This document shows, in pieces, positions 23,680-34,347 of a stretch of DNA of 64,000 nucleotides (within the stretch, counting starts at the first letter, position 1; every line of letters starts with the position of its first letter). Source of the stretch: Physcomitrium patens (taxonomy: Eukaryota; Streptophyta; Bryopsida; Funariales; Funariaceae); assembly GCF_000002425.4 (NCBI RefSeq), contig NC_037270.1, positions 31,685-95,684 on the forward strand, given 5' to 3'. A program made the translations under genes and the position numbers. The notes beneath the pieces were generated by a model that ran no database searches, had not been told where the DNA came from, and saw only the letters and a program-made list of their open reading frames with translations.

Positions 23680-26141
23680 ATGCAGGTCGGCAGCCGCCTC
23701 GGCAGTCCGCGGGCAATTCGATGGCGGAAGGGGGAGCTAATTGGAGCAGGTGCACTTCATAGTCTTTCTTATCTTAAGCGATGCTGGATATGTGGGCTCT
23801 TCCATTCACCTTCATGTGTGTAGGTTGCCACGCGACACGCTCGCGACACGCTCGCGACCTGGCTGCGGCCTTGATAATACTAGGTGCCCTCCGTTTTCGT
23901 GAATCACCACCGTGAGAAGCTTCATGCGACGTGAGCACGCTTGGACTATATTGTCCCATCCTGCGACTTTGCCTCGGAGTTTAGCAATTGGTCACCAACC
24001 TTGTCCTTCCCTTTCTGGGAAAAATTAGTTTCCCTCTCACAACTCTTGCAGGGAAAATCCCTGTAACTGGTTTATTGAAGCATTGACATGCTTTCTGGTT
24101 AGCCTGGGACGTTGAAGAAGGGTATCTTCCTGCCTCCTTACTGACGTTGTTGGGCACTTGAATGTTTGCAGGAGCATATGGGCGAGTGTACATGGGCCTG
24201 AATTTGGACTCCGGCGAACTGATTGCAGTGAAGCAGGTGTGCATTGCACAGAACAACGTCACCAAAGACAGGGCTCAATCCCACATTCGCGAGCTGGAGG
24301 AAGAGGTGAAGCTTCTCCAGAACCTGTCTCATCCCAATATCGTGCGTTATCTGGGAACTGCTAGAGAGGAGGAAGCTCTGAACATTTTCCTTGAATTCGT
24401 TCCTGGAGGATCGATTGCCTCTCTCCTGGGAAAATTTGGCTCCTTCACGGAGACCGTCATCCGGATGTATACCCGCCAGCTGCTCCTTGGACTGGAATAC
24501 CTCCATAGCAACCATATCATGCATCGGGACATCAAGGGTGCGAACATTCTGGTCGACAACAAAGGGTGTATTAAGCTCGCTGATTTCGGTGCATCTAAGA
24601 AAGTTGTTGAGCTCGCTACCATCTCCGAAGCTAAATCCATGAAGGGGACGCCTTACTGGATGGCTCCTGAGGTCATTCGGCAGACTGGTCACAACTGGCA
24701 GGCCGACATGTGGAGCGTTGGGTGCACCGTCATAGAGATGGCGACTGGCAAACCTCCCTGGAGTCAGCAGTTTCAAGAAGTAGCAGCGCTGTTTCACATT
24801 GGAACTACCAAGTCTCATCCTCCCATTCCTGAGCATCTGTCTGCGGACGGGAAAGACTTTCTGTTAAAACTTTTACAGAGGGAGCCTCGGTTGAGGCCGA
24901 GTGCTGCAGAGATGTTAAAGCATCCATTTGTACAGAACTACGAGATATGCAGTGGACGGGAAGGGGGCGAAGGGGGCGAGGGTGGTCAGGTGTTGGAAGG
25001 GCATTTGGAGCCGACAAATGATGGGTGCAGCGTGAGAACGTCGATGTCTTTCCTGGATTCGTTAAGAGGTTCATTACGACAGAGCGGTGTGGGATTCTGG
25101 AAGCCGGGTGGTGTATCTGTGAAGGAGCTCTCATTTTCCTTCAAGGACCCTCGAGCGTCCTTCAAAAAGTACTTGAGCATGAGCAGGGGCGGGAATACTT
25201 ATGGCGAGGATATGAATTGTTCGGTGCGTTTGGATTCTGTGCGGATGGATTCCTTGAGGAATTCAATGAAGTTAGATTCTGTGAGGGATTCTGTCAGGTT
25301 GGACTCTTTGAGGGACTCCGTTAGGTTGGACTCGGTTCGACACGATACGTGGAGCGAGAGTTTTAATCCCGTTTCCGAGCCTTCATTTGTAGACAACAAC
25401 AAGTGGCGGTTCAATTTGACAACAAACGGTGGATTTTCTGTAAGACCTTCGGCTGGTAACGGTGCAGAGTGTTCGGAGAACCGTGCGGTTGTACGGCAGA
25501 GTCAAAGTGAGAGGGGTTGGTCTTTACGGCAGGAGGATGAAGAGGAGGTTACGGAGAGCAAGATTCGTGCGTTTTTAGATGAGAAGGCTCTGGAGTTGCA
25601 GAAGCTCCAAACACCCCTGTACGTGGAGTTTAATGATTCTTTGAGAGCCTCCGTGTTTCATGGCAACGGAACTTCAGCGGCACCTGCGGAGAGTTTCGTT
25701 GCGCCTTTGAGTCCCGCTATAGCTAAGCAATCTACACGCAGTACAAGTAAGTCACCTAGCAAAGCCAGCAATGGGAACGGAAGGCCAGCGGGTACTCGCA
25801 GCAGCCAAGAGAGTGAAACCAGTGTAGACTCCGATAACACAGGTGGGGGCACAGGTCCTTCTACAAGTGTTAGCTTCAACCCTCTTCTGGAGATACCATC
25901 TCCAAAGTTGAATGAGCTGAAGGGGCTGAACCCTGATGCCCGGCGGTCTTCGTCCAGTCCTGGTCTGAGTTCCAGTGAGCGCCAAAGGTTATGGAAAGAG
26001 GAACTTCAGCAGGAACTTCAACTGAAACGGGAAGAGAAACGCAAGCACATTCAAAGGGTTCCTCCGTTGTCTCCGTCTCCTAATTCGAGAGTGCATCAAC
26101 GTCCAGGTAGCAGTCGATTAGCCACTGTATCTCAGTTATAG
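23680..26141 (+). CDS. ANP/NPK1-type MAPKKK, left copy
   Basis: Serine/threonine MAPKKK of the ANP/NPK1 (MEKK-like) group; in flowering plants these act in cytokinesis through NACK kinesin, MKK6 and MPK4. Predicted exons are 23680-23749 and 24172-26141 (679 aa). Exon 1 supplies IRWRKGELIGA and the intron splits the glycine loop, giving GAGAYGRVYMG; the MFAG at 24162 is only intron end read as code. Visible features: Lys44 in AVKQV, HRDIKGAN (Asp143), DFG (Asp161), GTPYWMAPE at 182-190, kinase domain to about 275, DSVR/DSLR repeats about 374-413, and the C-terminal RLWKEELQQEL motif of ANPs. The short N-terminus (12 residues before IRWRKGE, about 70 in Arabidopsis ANP1) means an upstream exon could be missed. 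An AATAAA lies near 26340. Confidence 0.88.
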
Positions 26142-27100
26142 AAAGTTATGATGGTACTCTTGCCTCGAGGAGTTGGATGTCATGATTTATTAGGTGGATG
26201 TGTGGCGCATTTCTTGTCACTAATTAGTGGAACGTCTCACAGCATTTGCGCACCCGTTAGCTCGGCCCAGCCAAATGGTCGGCATCTGGTCCCCTGACGC
26301 TTTTCTTTAGATTTGTAAACTTGTAATTTTCACGTCGCAAATAAATATTAGTGGGTGAATGGACCTGGATTGGTGTATGGTTTTGTTCCTTTTTCTTATG
26401 CTTGTATGATTTCATTCTCTACGTACATTCCAGTGACTTGAAGATTTTAGGGTGTAACTTTTTTTGAAGGGTTATACCTACTTCGTGATAATTGTATTTC
26501 CTTCATCACTCTTCCTTGTCTGGAAACTGGGTGTGTGATAGTGTCTTTTAGAGGAGCTTAGGCTAAATGTCAACAGTTTGTGAAGTCTCTAATCATACCA
26601 AGAGCTGCATACGGCCCGTGGCAGAAGTGAATGTTGGAACAAATCATCAGATTGACTCGCCTTATGGTGGAATGCAATTCTACTTCAAGTAAAAGCTAAG
26701 TTGGTACAAGAAGGCCATGAGGGCGTTGCTTCTTTTAAGGTTAGCGAATAGGCAAAGAAATAGTAACTTAGCGGAAATTGTTCTACACTTGTTAACTCGC
26801 TAAGTTATCATCTCGAATGAAATGGAGAAGGGATCGATATCAGAATGTATAAATACACTGCAAAGTGAACAGTACTTTGAAGTAAATTATTTACTTCCTA
26901 AGATACTACTTTGTCATTGATATTGTCTCAACATGGTATGAGTGAATTGGGTATGTTTTTTTTAGAGAGTAGCATGCTTGAGAGCAAAACTAGAGTGATT
27001 AGTGAATTATACATTGCAGTTGCTAGAGAGACAAATAGGCCTAGATAAAAGTTGATTTGTAGACTCTTTCAAAGACACACACATGTAGTATCACATGAGT
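26142..27100 (+). other. 3' region of the left MAPKKK copy
   Basis: No open frame of note. An AATAAA at about 26340 is a likely polyadenylation signal. The sequence then runs through about 700 bases of unannotated arm DNA before the retroelement-like remnant. Confidence 0.5.
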
Positions 27101-27600
27101 TGGTTTATACCTGTGGATTTACAAACAGAGAGAGAAAGTTAGATTTGATTGAGAGTAGGGAATGGCAAAAGGTTTGTGTAGTATTTTTTTATCTAACAAA
27201 TTAGAAGGTGCCTCCAACTATAGAGTGTGATGGATCTACATTATAACAATTTTTAAAGAAAAAAAGTTGTGGCACTACTTGTGCTCCAAAGAGACTCATA
27301 AAACTACAAAGATTGTAGAAGTTTTGAAAGAGCTCAAGAGAGGGAAAATAAATGTAAATAAAAATAAAAAATACAACACAATGACAATTATTATTCTATC
27401 ACTAAAAGATAATGTATTACATCATGTATCAAATATACTTTAGAATGAATCAAAACCAAAAGAAATAGTCAATACATCAAAAATATTTTAAGCTGCTATG
27501 ATGGCTTTAGACATTAAAACTCAAGATTACAATTAGTATCTAGATTTAGGAGCAACTAAGCATGTTACTAGAGATTCAACAAACATATTTTAAATCAAAA
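27101..27600 (+). mobile_element. Copia-like gag/protease remnant
   Basis: The plus strand reads a Gag-like segment near 27270-27440 (IIILSLKDNVLHHVS, a pattern typical of Ty1/copia Gag) and, past the arm edge, a protease-like YLDLGATKHVT near 27538-27570 that resembles the copia D-S-G-A-x-x-H box. Stops separate the two parts. The match is by motif only. The remnant straddles the inner edge of the left arm, so it was present before or during formation of the repeat. Confidence 0.5.
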
Positions 27601-27957
27601 ATATAGGGTACCAAGTATATGTTCTTGTAGGCAAACTTTTTTTATGAATTACCTCATTTATTTGTGTGGCATGTGTATAATCTAACTGTAAGAATATTTG
27701 CTCTTGTTAGCTTTCCTTTGATTCATTATTAACATGATACATTTTGTATTTTGAGGTAAGGTAGTCCTTCAACATTGTGGGTCATTGTGTCCAGTATTTA
27801 ATAATTAACGTGTCATAATTGACTATGCAAGACATCAACTTCGGATATTTTGTTCATTACACAAATTTTTGTATTTGTTACGGTAATTATAATCTGTAAA
27901 AAATACTACACAAACCTTCTGCCATTCCCTACTCTCAATCAAATCTAACTTTCTCTC
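27438..27957. other. Spacer between the inverted arms
   Basis: A 520-bp unique centre. Its left part continues the copia-like remnant. Its right edge (27898-27957) is a direct copy of a stretch in the right arm. No gene is supported; the short minus-strand frame starting in the right arm at 28128 runs across the junction and is a chimera. Confidence 0.8.
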
Positions 27958-27958
27958 T
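27898..27958 (+). repeat. 61-bp direct repeat, copy at the right-arm junction
   Basis: Matches 28206-28266 with one difference (CTTCTGCC against CTTTTGCC). The offset is 308 bases. It ends exactly at the inner edge of the right arm. Confidence 0.9.
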
Positions 27959-28205
27959 ATATTTGATACATGATGTAATACATTATCTTTTAGTGATAGA
28001 ATAATAATTGTCATTGTGTTGTATTTTTTATTTTTATTTACATTTATTTTCCCTCTCTTGAGCTCTTTCAAAACTTCTACAATCTTTGTAGTTTTATGAG
28101 TCTCTTTGGAGCACAAGTAGTGCCACAACTTTTTTTCTTTAAAAATTGTTATAATGTAGATCCATCACACTCTATAGTTGGAGGCACCTTCTAATTTGTT
28201 AGATA

Positions 28206-28266
28206 AAAAAATACTACACAAACCTTTTGCCATTCCCTACTCTCAATCAAATCTAACTTTCTCTCT
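28206..28266 (+). repeat. 61-bp direct repeat, copy inside the right arm
   Basis: Partner of 27898-27958 and also the mirror of 27129-27189 in the left arm. The pair suggests a partial tandem duplication of a 308-bp unit at the arm end. Confidence 0.88.
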
Positions 28267-29253
28267 CTGTTTGTAAATCCACAGGTATAAACCAACTCAT
28301 GTGATACTACATGTGTGTGTCTTTGAAAGAGTCTACAAATCAACTTTTATCTAGGCCTATTTGTCTCTCTAGCAACTGCAATGTATAATTCACTAATCAC
28401 TCTAGTTTTGCTCTCAAGCATGCTACTCTCTAAAAAAAACATACCCAATTCACTCATACCATGTTGAGACAATATCAATGACAAAGTAGTATCTTAGGAA
28501 GTAAATAATTTACTTCAAAGTACTGTTCACTTTGCAGTGTATTTATACATTCTGATATCGATCCCTTCTCCATTTCATTCGAGATGATAACTTAGCGAGT
28601 TAACAAGTGTAGAACAATTTCCGCTAAGTTACTATTTCTTTGCCTATTCGCTAACCTTAAAAGAAGCAACGCCCTCATGGCCTTCTTGTACCAACTTAGC
28701 TTTTACTTGAAGTAGAATTGCATTCCACCATAAGGCGAGTCAATCTGATGATTTGTTCCAACATTCACTTCTGCCACGGGCCGTATGCAGCTCTTGGTAT
28801 GATTAGAGACTTCACAAACTGTTGACATTTAGCCTAAGCTCCTCTAAAAGACACTATCACACACCCAGTTTCCAGACAAGGAAGAGTGATGAAGGAAATA
28901 CAATTATCACGAAGTAGGTATAACCCTTCAAAAAAAGTTACACCCTAAAATCTTCAAGTCACTGGAATGTACGTAGAGAATGAAATCATACAAGCATAAG
29001 AAAAAGGAACAAAACCATACACCAATCCAGGTCCATTCACCCACTAATATTTATTTGCGACGTGAAAATTACAAGTTTACAAATCTAAAGAAAAGCGTCA
29101 GGGGACCAGATGCCGACCATTTGGCTGGGCCGAGCTAACGGGTGCGCAAATGCTGTGAGACGTTCCACTAATTAGTGACAAGAAATGCGCCACACATCCA
29201 CCTAATAAATCATGACATCCAACTCCTCGAGGCAAGAGTACCATCATAACTTT

Positions 29254-31715
29254 CTATAACTGAGATACAGTGGCTAATCGACTGCTACCTGGACGTTGAT
29301 GCACTCTCGAATTAGGAGACGGAGACAACGGAGGAACCCTTTGAATGTGCTTGCGTTTCTCTTCCCGTTTCAGTTGAAGTTCCTGCTGAAGTTCCTCTTT
29401 CCATAACCTTTGGCGCTCACTGGAACTCAGACCAGGACTGGACGAAGACCGCCGGGCATCAGGGTTCAGCCCCTTCAGCTCATTCAACTTTGGAGATGGT
29501 ATCTCCAGAAGAGGGTTGAAGCTAACACTTGTAGAAGGACCTGTGCCCCCACCTGTGTTATCGGAGTCTACACTGGTTTCACTCTCTTGGCTGCTGCGAG
29601 TACCCGCTGGCCTTCCGTTCCCATTGCTGGCTTTGCTAGGTGACTTACTTGTACTGCGTGTAGATTGCTTAGCTATAGCGGGACTCAAAGGCGCAACGAA
29701 ACTCTCCGCAGGTGCCGCTGAAGTTCCGTTGCCATGAAACACGGAGGCTCTCAAAGAATCATTAAACTCCACGTACAGGGGTGTTTGGAGCTTCTGCAAC
29801 TCCAGAGCCTTCTCATCTAAAAACGCACGAATCTTGCTCTCCGTAACCTCCTCTTCATCCTCCTGCCGTAAAGACCAACCCCTCTCACTTTGACTCTGCC
29901 GTACAACCGCACGGTTCTCCGAACACTCTGCACCGTTACCAGCCGAAGGTCTTACAGAAAATCCACCGTTTGTTGTCAAATTGAACCGCCACTTGTTGTT
30001 GTCTACAAATGAAGGCTCGGAAACGGGATTAAAACTCTCGCTCCACGTATCGTGTCGAACCGAGTCCAACCTAACGGAGTCCCTCAAAGAGTCCAACCTG
30101 ACAGAATCCCTCACAGAATCTAACTTCATTGAATTCCTCAAGGAATCCATCCGCACAGAATCCAAACGCACCGAACAATTCATATCCTCGCCATAAGTAT
30201 TCCCGCCCCTGCTCATGCTCAAGTACTTTTTGAAGGACGCTCGAGGGTCCTTGAAGGAAAATGAGAGCTCCTTCACAGATACACCACCCGGCTTCCAGAA
30301 TCCCACACCGCTCTGTCGTAATGAACCTCTTAACGAATCCAGGAAAGACATCGACGTTCTCACGCTGCACCCATCATTTGTCGGCTCCAAATGCCCTTCC
30401 AACACCTGACCACCCTCGCCCCCTTCGCCCCCTTCCCGTCCACTGCATATCTCGTAGTTCTGTACAAATGGATGCTTTAACATCTCTGCAGCACTCGGCC
30501 TCAACCGAGGCTCCCTCTGTAAAAGTTTTAACAGAAAGTCTTTCCCGTCCGCAGACAGATGCTCAGGAATGGGAGGATGAGACTTGGTAGTTCCAATGTG
30601 AAACAGCGCTGCTACTTCTTGAAACTGCTGACTCCAGGGAGGTTTGCCAGTCGCCATCTCTATGACGGTGCACCCAACGCTCCACATGTCGGCCTGCCAG
30701 TTGTGACCAGTCTGCCGAATGACCTCAGGAGCCATCCAGTAAGGCGTCCCCTTCATGGATTTAGCTTCGGAGATGGTAGCGAGCTCAACAACTTTCTTAG
30801 ATGCACCGAAATCAGCGAGCTTAATACACCCTTTGTTGTCGACCAGAATGTTCGCACCCTTGATGTCCCGATGCATGATATGGTTGCTATGGAGGTATTC
30901 CAGTCCAAGGAGCAGCTGGCGGGTATACATCCGGATGACGGTCTCCGTGAAGGAGCCAAATTTTCCCAGGAGAGAGGCAATCGATCCTCCAGGAACGAAT
31001 TCAAGGAAAATGTTCAGAGCTTCCTCCTCTCTAGCAGTTCCCAGATAACGCACGATATTGGGATGAGACAGGTTCTGGAGAAGCTTCACCTCTTCCTCCA
31101 GCTCGCGAATGTGGGATTGAGCCCTGTCTTTGGTGACGTTGTTCTGTGCAATGCACACCTGCTTCACTGCAATCAGTTCGCCGGAGTCCAAATTCAGGCC
31201 CATGTACACTCGCCCATATGCTCCTGCAAACATTCAAGTGCCCAACAACGTCAGTAAGGAGGCAGGAAGATACCCTTCTTCAACGTCCCAGGCTAACCAG
31301 AAAGCATGTCAATGCTTCAATAAACCAGTTACAGGGATTTTCCCTGCAAGAGTTGTGAGAGGGAAACTAATTTTTCCCAGAAAGGGAAGGACAAGGTTGG
31401 TGACCAATTGCTAAACTCCGAGGCAAAGTCGCAGGATGGGACAATATAGTCCAAGCGTGCTCACGTCGCATGAAGCTTCTCACGGTGGTGATTCACGAAA
31501 ACGGAGGGCACCTAGTATTATCAAGGCCGCAGCCAGGTCGCGAGCGTGTCGCGAGCGTGTCGCGTGGCAACCTACACACATGAAGGTGAATGGAAGAGCC
31601 CACATATCCAGCATCGCTTAAGATAAGAAAGACTATGAAGTGCACCTGCTCCAATTAGCTCCCCCTTCCGCCATCGAATTGCCCGCGGACTGCCGAGGCG
31701 GCTGCCGACCTGCAT
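29254..31715 (-). CDS. ANP/NPK1-type MAPKKK, right copy
   Basis: Second copy of the MAPKKK, convergent with the left one. Predicted exons on the minus strand are 31715-31646 and 31223-29254, again 679 aa. Every residue of the large exon and of exon 1 is the same as in the left copy, including the split glycine loop, the HRD and DFG motifs, the DSVR/DSLR repeats and the C-terminal ANP motif. The two base differences noted lie upstream, at 31940 and 32345. Upstream identity with the left copy extends 914 bases before the ATG and then stops, so any promoter element beyond 32629 belongs to this copy alone. Both copies look intact; whether both are expressed cannot be told from sequence. Confidence 0.88.
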
Positions 31716-32629
31716 GATGCCCGCTCGTCCAAAGCTTGCGCCTCTTATCTGCAGAGCCTCGCCTTGTTCACTAAGTATACGACCTCATATTCCACCTCCG
31801 CTTTCGCACTCGCCAAAGTTCTTACAGCTTCCAGAGAACGCTCGACTCCGTACCTCCTCCGACACTACAATGCAACCCGATCTGGCCAACATGCGACCTC
31901 CAACCAAGCCAAGGTGGCCGATAGCGTTTCTAATGCCTCTCACCGGTCGCAGCCAGGATCCTCCAAAGCCTCTCACGGCCAAATTCACACGATACCTGTC
32001 CGATCTGCAAGCTACACACGCTCTATTTCCCGCCCAAAGGAATTAAAACACGACCACAAGCTTCAAAGCACAATGTGGCATTCCGACGCACTCTGTCCAA
32101 ACACCCCTCGACACATTTCATTTCACGCCAGCGATGCTCAGCCCCTCGCCGTTCGACCACACTGAGAAAAAACGGCTCAAGTCGGGCGGGAATCCAGCCC
32201 TCCCTGCCGACTCCGCTAGGACCAGAATCCGCAGTTAGCAGAAGCTCCGCCGCCCTATCCAGACCTCCCAGTCCCGACTCCAATACGAAGCGAATCCACA
32301 CCGAAAGCTGCACGGGAGCCAAATTCACCACGCTCCGCACATGGTGCCGGGGCAGGCAAGCACAAAACGGGGGCTCAATGCTGCGGAATCCGTCCCAGAG
32401 ACGTACGCTGATGCTGAACACGGCGGCTGCAAGTGCGCGAGCTCTCGCGGCAGACGAGACGAGACGAGGACGAGGAGTGGAAATTCAAACGCAAACCCCA
32501 AAGAAAGTGAAAGAAACGGCTAGAAAATTAGGCTTGCTCTTCCACGGAAGCCTTGGAAGAGCGGACTCGGAAAAGAGCACGGCAGGGGCTGCGGCAAACG
32601 GTAGGATGGACGGGGCGACGAGTTTAGCG

Positions 32630-34347
32630 GCGGCTAGGCATGGGAAGGAGTAAATGGAGATGGTGAATTCGATTGATCGATCAATCGTGGTGGAACAATA
32701 TTAGGTGATGGAAGGAATGCATTGCGGAGGGGGAGATTGACTGGGTTGAACAGTTGAACTGAGCTATTTGGATCGTTGGCTGGCGTTTTGTAGCCTCCGG
32801 GGCCAGGTGCCAGTGTGGGTGGAAGAAATCCGGCCGGCATGACCCGACCCTGGTGATGATATGATCTCGGGGGTATGTTCGTTTGGAAGGATTTGTTGTG
32901 GAGAAATATTTTGTTAATTAGAAGTAGCTTTGCTCAGCGCTCCCGGTACCGATTCTGCATTGAAATTTCTGCCCTACATTGTGAACTAACGGTTTTTGTA
33001 TGAAGTGTTTGGGATAGAATCGGAGTTTCTGACATCGGTAAAGGTAAACGTTACTTGGTGATTGGGACTTCCAAATTTTCATCCACTTCTGTTTCTTTGG
33101 TTCCCTTGATTAGGGTTTCTGGTGGGCAGATTGGTTGGTGAGTTTTTGAACTGATGTAGGTTTGAAATTTTCAAGGTTATTTCACCGATGAGTCTACGAT
33201 GCTCGATTTTCGACCACGTCGACGTCGTCGAAAATGTAGAAGATGTGGGAAGCAATGTGCTCTGCTTATTGAGAGACTGTATTTTATCTGAGCACTCTGA
33301 GAAATCGTATGTATGATGAGTTACGATATCATATCCACAAAGTATGTCAAGAGTTGTAGTTCTTTTGCTGGATTTTGGGGTGAATGGCTCACCATCTTTA
33401 ATCTATATAAGTTTAGTTTTTGGAGACATAGTAGGTTTGGAAATTTATTCTTGTTACATTTTCCATCTAAATTGCATTGTAAGTTGTCTTTTCCTGACTA
33501 GTTACAATGAGGATGACTGCAATATTTAACATATATATCTATCACTTGAATTGCTGTTTGTTTGAAAACAATGGACTGCGTGCCATTTTCGCTCATGGAA
33601 TGTAAAATTGAACTTCGTGAATTAACACATTTTGATATATAAGATGTATTATTCAAGAATGATTTGGAAATATTTCGGCTAAGGTCTTCAACTAATAGGT
33701 TTGAATTCCAGTTCACGATTTAACCCCTATTGTCGGCTGCTACAAGGCAATTTCTAAGTGGACACCATTTTTTTCGTCGTTGAATTTAAGATGTTTCCAG
33801 TGACTGCAAATTTGAATTAGTAATACCACTAAAACTGAAGATCCACAACTCTGTTGTAATCATTTCAGCTTATGCCTCTGATATAGGTTTCTGAACGTTG
33901 CAAGTGGAATATTCAACACGGGTTCATAATTCATATTCTGCAGTTGCATGCATGTAATGCTGTGTGGACTACAAATGCGCCTCACGTGGACTCAGCATAG
34001 AGTCACACAACGTATCACGCACGACCATAGAAACATGTACAAGAGGCAACTAGAGCATCGATAAGCAACACGGCTGTCCGGTCCTTTCTAATAACCAGCC
34101 CAGAACATGTACACCCTTATAACTCGGACACTGATTGTTCCTAAATGTCAATACTGCCAAGTATGCAATGTCACAAGAACTTATCGAGGTCAAGCATGGG
34201 ATATAGTAAGTTAAAGAAGAAACTAGTTCAATTGTAAAAGATCAGAGCAACAAGAGGCTTAAGTATTTTAGCGCTCTTAAATCGTTCGAATCTCAACCTA
34301 CACTAGGCCGTGATGTAAAATCCATCTTTGATGCGAGAATGGTGTCC
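32630..34347. other. Intergenic region between MAPKKK and NOL10 genes
   Basis: Moderate GC and no open frame with coding character. It should hold upstream control sequence for the right MAPKKK copy and the 3' untranslated region of the NOL10 gene. A palindrome ATTGATCGATCAAT lies near 32672. No terminator or RNA gene could be recognised. Confidence 0.55.

Larger units (their letters stand above)
22766..27437 (+). repeat. Left arm of 4.67-kb inverted repeat
   Basis: Position x pairs with 55395 minus x in the right arm without any indel. The outer edge is at 22766 (TAGCG matches, then CCGCA on this side against GCGGC on the other). The inner edge is at 27437. Comparison by eye of large parts, including the whole kinase ORF, showed only two substitutions, at 23050 and 23455. 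The arm contains one complete MAPKKK gene and the start of a copia-like remnant. Confidence 0.95.
27958..32629 (-). repeat. Right arm of 4.67-kb inverted repeat
   Basis: Mirror image of 22766-27437, with a constant coordinate sum of 55395. It carries the second MAPKKK gene on the minus strand. The two differences noted are T at 31940 and T at 32345, giving A on the minus strand where the left arm has G. The outer edge at 32629 joins gene-like, moderately AT-rich DNA. Confidence 0.95.

Noticed and set aside
24138..24836. 232-codon minus-strand frame opposite the MAPKKK kinase domain, with its mirror at 30559-31257
   Set aside because: It lies wholly antisense to conserved kinase code and shows no domain; it is a shadow frame.
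27835..28128. 97-codon minus-strand frame in the palindrome centre
   Set aside because: It runs from the copia-like arm segment across the junction into the 61-bp repeat, so it is a chimera and not a gene.
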